Assembly (NCBI RefSeq): GCF_046773475.1
Contig: NZ_CP177239.1
Coordinates: 3,912,275-3,976,274, forward strand
Direction: 5' to 3'
DNA: 64,000 nt
Source: Nitratireductor aquimarinus
GTDB lineage: Bacteria; Pseudomonadota; Alphaproteobacteria; Rhizobiales; Rhizobiaceae
Shown in pieces: positions 61,726 through 64,000 of this stretch (position 1 is the first letter of the stretch; every line of letters begins with the position of its first letter). The translations under genes were made by a program, and so were the position numbers. The notes beneath the pieces are model-generated. The model had not been told where the DNA came from. It ran no database searches and was given only the letters and a program-made list of their open reading frames with translations.

Positions 61726-61938
61726 TTAGGCAGCCGAAAGGTTGACTGCCTTCGGGCCTTTGCCCATGCGATCGGGCTCGACCTCGAAGGAAACCTTCTG
61801 GCCATCGGTGAGCGTGGTCATGCCGGAGCGCTCAACTGCGGAGATGTGTACGAAAACGTCTTTCGCGCCATCGTCCGGGGTGATGAAGCCGAAGCCTTTG
61901 CTCGCATTGAAGAATTTAACGGTGCCTGTCTGGGCCAT
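61726..61938 (-). CDS. Cold-shock protein (CspA family)
   Basis: A 70-residue paralog of the first csp: KGFGFITPDD and VFVHISAVE. AAGGAG precedes the ATG. It is the upstream member of a leftward pair; its leader holds copy 2 of the shared element. A strong terminator follows it, so the two csp genes are separate units. Confidence 0.95.
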   Translation of the reverse strand: MAQTGTVKFFNASKGFGFITPDDGAKDVFVHISAVERSGMTTLTDGQKVSFEVEPDRMGKGPKAVNLSAA

Positions 61939-62049
61939 TGGGAAACTCCTTTTCCCTTTGAGAGTTCGCGCCTGCGCAACGTGCACAGATTAGCGGTGGT
62001 TCGAGAGTTTGAAGAAAATCGGGGAAAGGGGCCGTCCAAATCATAAAGC

Positions 62050-62078
62050 TTCCAGTCTCCGGGTCTGCAATCACCCGA
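62050..62078 (-). repeat. Shared csp leader element, copy 2
   Basis: TTCCAGTCTCCGGG then TCTGCAATCACCCGA, about 112 nt before the second csp start. Confidence 0.5.
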
Positions 62079-62167
62079 GCGCGGGGAATCTATGACACGA
62101 AAGGGAAATGGCTACAAGACTGCGTGTACTAGCTAATTGTCTATGATTTACGCATGCTGAGCCGGCT

Positions 62168-62638
62168 TCAATCGCGGGCTGCGGCCTCCAGCAGCGCGAT
62201 GTCGAGCTTCACCATTTCCAGCATTGCCTCCGTCACCCGTCTCGCTTTGGGGCGGTTGGGATCGCTGATGAGGGCGTTGAGCATTGCGGGAACGATCTGC
62301 CAGCTCAGTCCCCAGCGATCCCTCAGCCAGCCGCATTGCTCTGTCGCGCCGCCTTCGCTCAGCGCCTCCCAGAGCCTGTCGATCTCGGCTTGCGTTTCGC
62401 ACTCGGCGACGATGGAGAAACTGTGGTTAAAACTGTCGAGCGGCCCGGCTTCCAGCGCCCGATAGCGCTGGCCTGCAAGTGTGAGTTCTGCGATTTTCAC
62501 GCTGCCTGGAGGTCCGGCCGGCGTCTCTGCCGGCAGCGTGGTGACGTTGTCGATCCGGGAATTGGGTATCAGCGACGTGTAGAGGCCGATTGCGGCCTCC
62601 ATGTCTTTCTCGAACCAGAGGTGTTGTGTGATGTTCAT
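62168..62638 (-). CDS. VOC-family (PhnB-like) protein
   Basis: A 156-residue VOC-fold protein resembling PhnB and 3-demethylubiquinone methyltransferase-like proteins: ITQHLWFEKDMEAAIGLYTS, FNHSFSIVAECETQAEIDRL, WEALSEGGATEQCGWLRDRW, GLSWQIVP. Family members are small dimers of uncertain enzymology. ATG 62638 was taken; a GTG two codons earlier is possible. A tract of 11 G lies upstream. Confidence 0.9.
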   Translation of the reverse strand: MNITQHLWFEKDMEAAIGLYTSLIPNSRIDNVTTLPAETPAGPPGSVKIAELTLAGQRYRALEAGPLDSFNHSFSIVAECETQAEIDRLWEALSEGGATEQCGWLRDRWGLSWQIVPAMLNALISDPNRPKARRVTEAMLEMVKLDIALLEAAARD

Positions 62639-62667
62639 GGTCACGTCCTTTCCTTCTGGTTTGCCTT

Positions 62668-62678
62668 GGGGGGGGGGG
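62668..62678. repeat. Homopolymer tract of 11 G
   Basis: A G11 run about 30 nt before the VOC start codon, inside an imperfect palindrome CCTTGGGG / CCCCAAGG. It can slip in replication or be miscalled in sequencing. Confidence 0.8.
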
Positions 62679-62862
62679 ACCCCAAGGACGAAGGAGAGGG
62701 CGGTTTTCCGACAAAAGGATGCCCTGCCGGTCGTGGCTGATGTTGTTTCAGTCGCTGGCAGTGAGTGTCAGCAGGCTTTCGGCATAACCGTTGCCGGTGA
62801 CCTGCTCCCCTGAGATGTTCCCGATTTTGGGTTAGCCTGTTCCTCAACGAAGGAGACAGGCA

Positions 62863-63129
62863 ATGAAACGGTCACGGTTCTCAGAAGAACAGATCATTGG
62901 CATCTTGAAGGAGCATCAGGCGGGCATGACGCCGGCTGAACTGTGCCGCAAGCACGGTATCTCTGATGCGACGTTCTATACTTGGCGCAAGAAGTACGGC
63001 GGCATGGACGTATCGGACGCCAAGCGATTGAAGGCGCTCGAGGAAGAGAATGCGAAGCTGAAGAAGCTTCTGGCTGAGCAGATGATGGATGTATCGACGC
63101 TCCGCGAGATGCTGACAAAAAACTTCTGA
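62863..63129 (+). CDS. IS3-family transposase OrfA
   Basis: An 88-residue helix-turn-helix and leucine-zipper protein (KRSRFSEEQIIGILKEHQAG, SDATFYTWRKKYGG, LEEENAKLKKLLAEQMMDV) that binds the element's ends. Near its 3' end lies the slippery sequence A AAA AAC (63117-63123), so part of the protein is likely made as an OrfAB fusion, the active transposase. Confidence 0.95.
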   Translation: MKRSRFSEEQIIGILKEHQAGMTPAELCRKHGISDATFYTWRKKYGGMDVSDAKRLKALEEENAKLKKLLAEQMMDVSTLREMLTKNF

Positions 63130-63162
63130 CGCCCGACTCCAGGAGGAAAGCCGTGAGTTGGG
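63117..63162 (+). promoter_or_regulatory. Programmed -1 ribosomal frameshift signal
   Basis: A AAA AAC at 63117-63123 is in the correct phase for OrfA; a stem (CCCGACTC 63132-63139 with GAGTTGGG 63155-63162) begins 8 nt downstream. The -1 frame from the slip site is open into OrfB. Confidence 0.7.
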
Positions 63163-63974
63163 CAATCGAGATGAAGGACTATTCTCAGCGGCGGGCCTGT
63201 GCCCTGGTTGGCATTGCGCCGCGCGTCTTCCGTTACCAGTCGAGCCGGCCGGACGATGCCGGCCTTCGACAGCGATTGCGTGAGCTATCGTCGGAACGAC
63301 GGCGGTTCGGTTATCGTCGCCTGCACCTGCTTTTGAAGCGGGAGGGCATCGCGGTGAACTGGAAGAAGCTCTATCGAATCTACAAGGAAGAGCGGCTGAC
63401 AGTGCGCAAACGCGGCGGCCGCAAGCGAGCTTTGGGCACGCGAGCGCCGATGGCGATCCCGCGGGATCCGAACCAGAGATGGAGCCTCGACTTCGTATCG
63501 GACACGCTGGTCGACGGCCGCCGCTTCCGCATCCTGTGTGTCATCGATGACTTCAGCCGGGAATCCCTGGCAACGGTGGTCGATAACTCACTCTCGGGTG
63601 AACGTGTGGCCCGCGAACTGGATGCGATCGCCGAACGGCGCGGCTACCCCTGCATGGTTGTCAGCGACAACGGCACGGAGCTGACGTCCAACGCCATGCT
63701 CGCCTGGCAGCAGGATCGCAGCGTCGAATGGCACTACATCGCGCCGGGCAAACCCATGCAAAACGGTTTTGTGGAGAGCTTCAACGGCAGGCTGAGGGAC
63801 GAGTGCCTCAACGAGCACCTGTTCCGCAGCTACCGGCATGCCCGCGAGATCATCGAAGAATGGAGGATCGACTACAACCTGAACCGACCCCACACCAGCC
63901 TCGACGGGCTCACCCCGAACGAGTTTGCAACCCGGTCACGAATGGACCACAACGTGAACAGCGCTAGCCTGTGA
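63153..63974 (+). CDS. IS3-family transposase OrfB (DDE integrase domain)
   Basis: A 273-residue catalytic domain. The DDE triad is visible: Asp in WSLDFVSDTL, Asp in VVSDNGTELTS and Glu in GFVESFNGRLRDE. Preceding it is the helical YRRLHLLLKREGIAVNWKKL region typical of IS3 OrfB. GTG 63153 may serve as an independent start, but the main product is expected by -1 frameshift from OrfA. Intact, so the element may be active. Confidence 0.95.
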   Translation: MSWAIEMKDYSQRRACALVGIAPRVFRYQSSRPDDAGLRQRLRELSSERRRFGYRRLHLLLKREGIAVNWKKLYRIYKEERLTVRKRGGRKRALGTRAPMAIPRDPNQRWSLDFVSDTLVDGRRFRILCVIDDFSRESLATVVDNSLSGERVARELDAIAERRGYPCMVVSDNGTELTSNAMLAWQQDRSVEWHYIAPGKPMQNGFVESFNGRLRDECLNEHLFRSYRHAREIIEEWRIDYNLNRPHTSLDGLTPNEFATRSRMDHNVNSASL

Positions 63975-64000
63975 ACGGGTACATTCAGGGGAGCAGGTCA

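Larger units (their letters stand above)
62798..64000 (+). mobile_element. IS3-family (IS407-like) insertion sequence
   Basis: A complete element of 1203 bp with 16-bp identical terminal inverted repeats TGACCTGCTCCCCTGA (62798-62813) and its complement (63985-64000). It encodes OrfA and OrfB with a -1 frameshift signal between them. The right end is the last base of the window, so the target duplication cannot be checked. Confidence 0.95.

Overview
This 64 kb window is a high-GC (roughly 60%) chromosomal segment of an alphaproteobacterium, most likely a Hyphomicrobiales (Rhizobiales) member close to the Phyllobacteriaceae/Rhizobiaceae. The evidence is gene content and order: a petABC bc1 operon followed by apt; prs, rplY, pth and ychF on one strand; ilvE divergent from a PetP-like MarR and a PetR-like response regulator; a MoxR/DUF58/DUF4159 membrane operon beside DUF1285, a CoA-pyrophosphatase-type Nudix gene and a CCA-adding enzyme; and BA14K, DUF1127 and DUF1059 small proteins. 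No genus can be named safely. I saw no tRNA, rRNA, CRISPR array or prophage. The only clear mobile element is one complete IS3-family (IS407-like) insertion sequence whose right end is the last base of the window.

Layout. 1-9.9 kb: a cut-off serine hydrolase and a DUF899 gene divergent from an HxlR regulator; leuA behind a leucine-rich leader peptide (apparent attenuator) and followed by an overlapping alpha/beta hydrolase; two small membrane proteins, the first preceded by a perfect CtrA-type box; a phosphoesterase, Nudix, glutathionyl-hydroquinone reductase and GNAT enzymes, with intergenic palindromic repeats. 9.9-16.7 kb: a leftward operon of a MoxR ATPase, a DUF58 protein and two large membrane proteins, one with a vWA/MIDAS-like motif. 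16.9-21.1 kb: DUF1285, Nudix and cca, then DUF1059 and a LysR/DUF1127 pair. 21-24.7 kb: a two-subunit ABC exporter. 24.8-26 kb: two tandem, diverged copies of a cassette (promoter, 18-22 codon leader ORF, about 96 nt spacer, 85-96 aa protein) that I do not recognise. 26-33.7 kb: trmL, hemF, a LysE exporter, a methyltransferase, petABC and apt. 33.8-35.8 kb: a subtilisin-type autotransporter behind a strikingly AT-rich leader. 35.8-47.6 kb: MaoC pair, corA, ychF, pth, rplY, an HxlR/quinone reductase pair, prs, a lipoprotein, an M24-fold protein, pgeF, midA and lgt. 47.7-51.7 kb: DUF1326/DUF2182, ubiK, YbjN, a tRNA-binding protein and DUF2165. 51.8-57.6 kb: an EnvZ-like kinase, an ABM monooxygenase, PetR/PetP-like regulators, ilvE and an MBL hydrolase. 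57.7-62.7 kb: DUF1772/TetR with twin operators, BA14K, an orphan DnaB-like ATPase, two cold-shock genes with matching leaders, and a VOC protein. 62.8-64 kb: the insertion sequence.

Most genes are core metabolism and housekeeping (branched-chain amino acids, heme, bc1 respiration, translation, lipoprotein maturation). The parts most worth a second look are regulatory: the leuA leader, the duplicated leader-ORF cassettes at 24.8-26 kb, the CtrA box, several palindromic operators, and the shared csp leader element.
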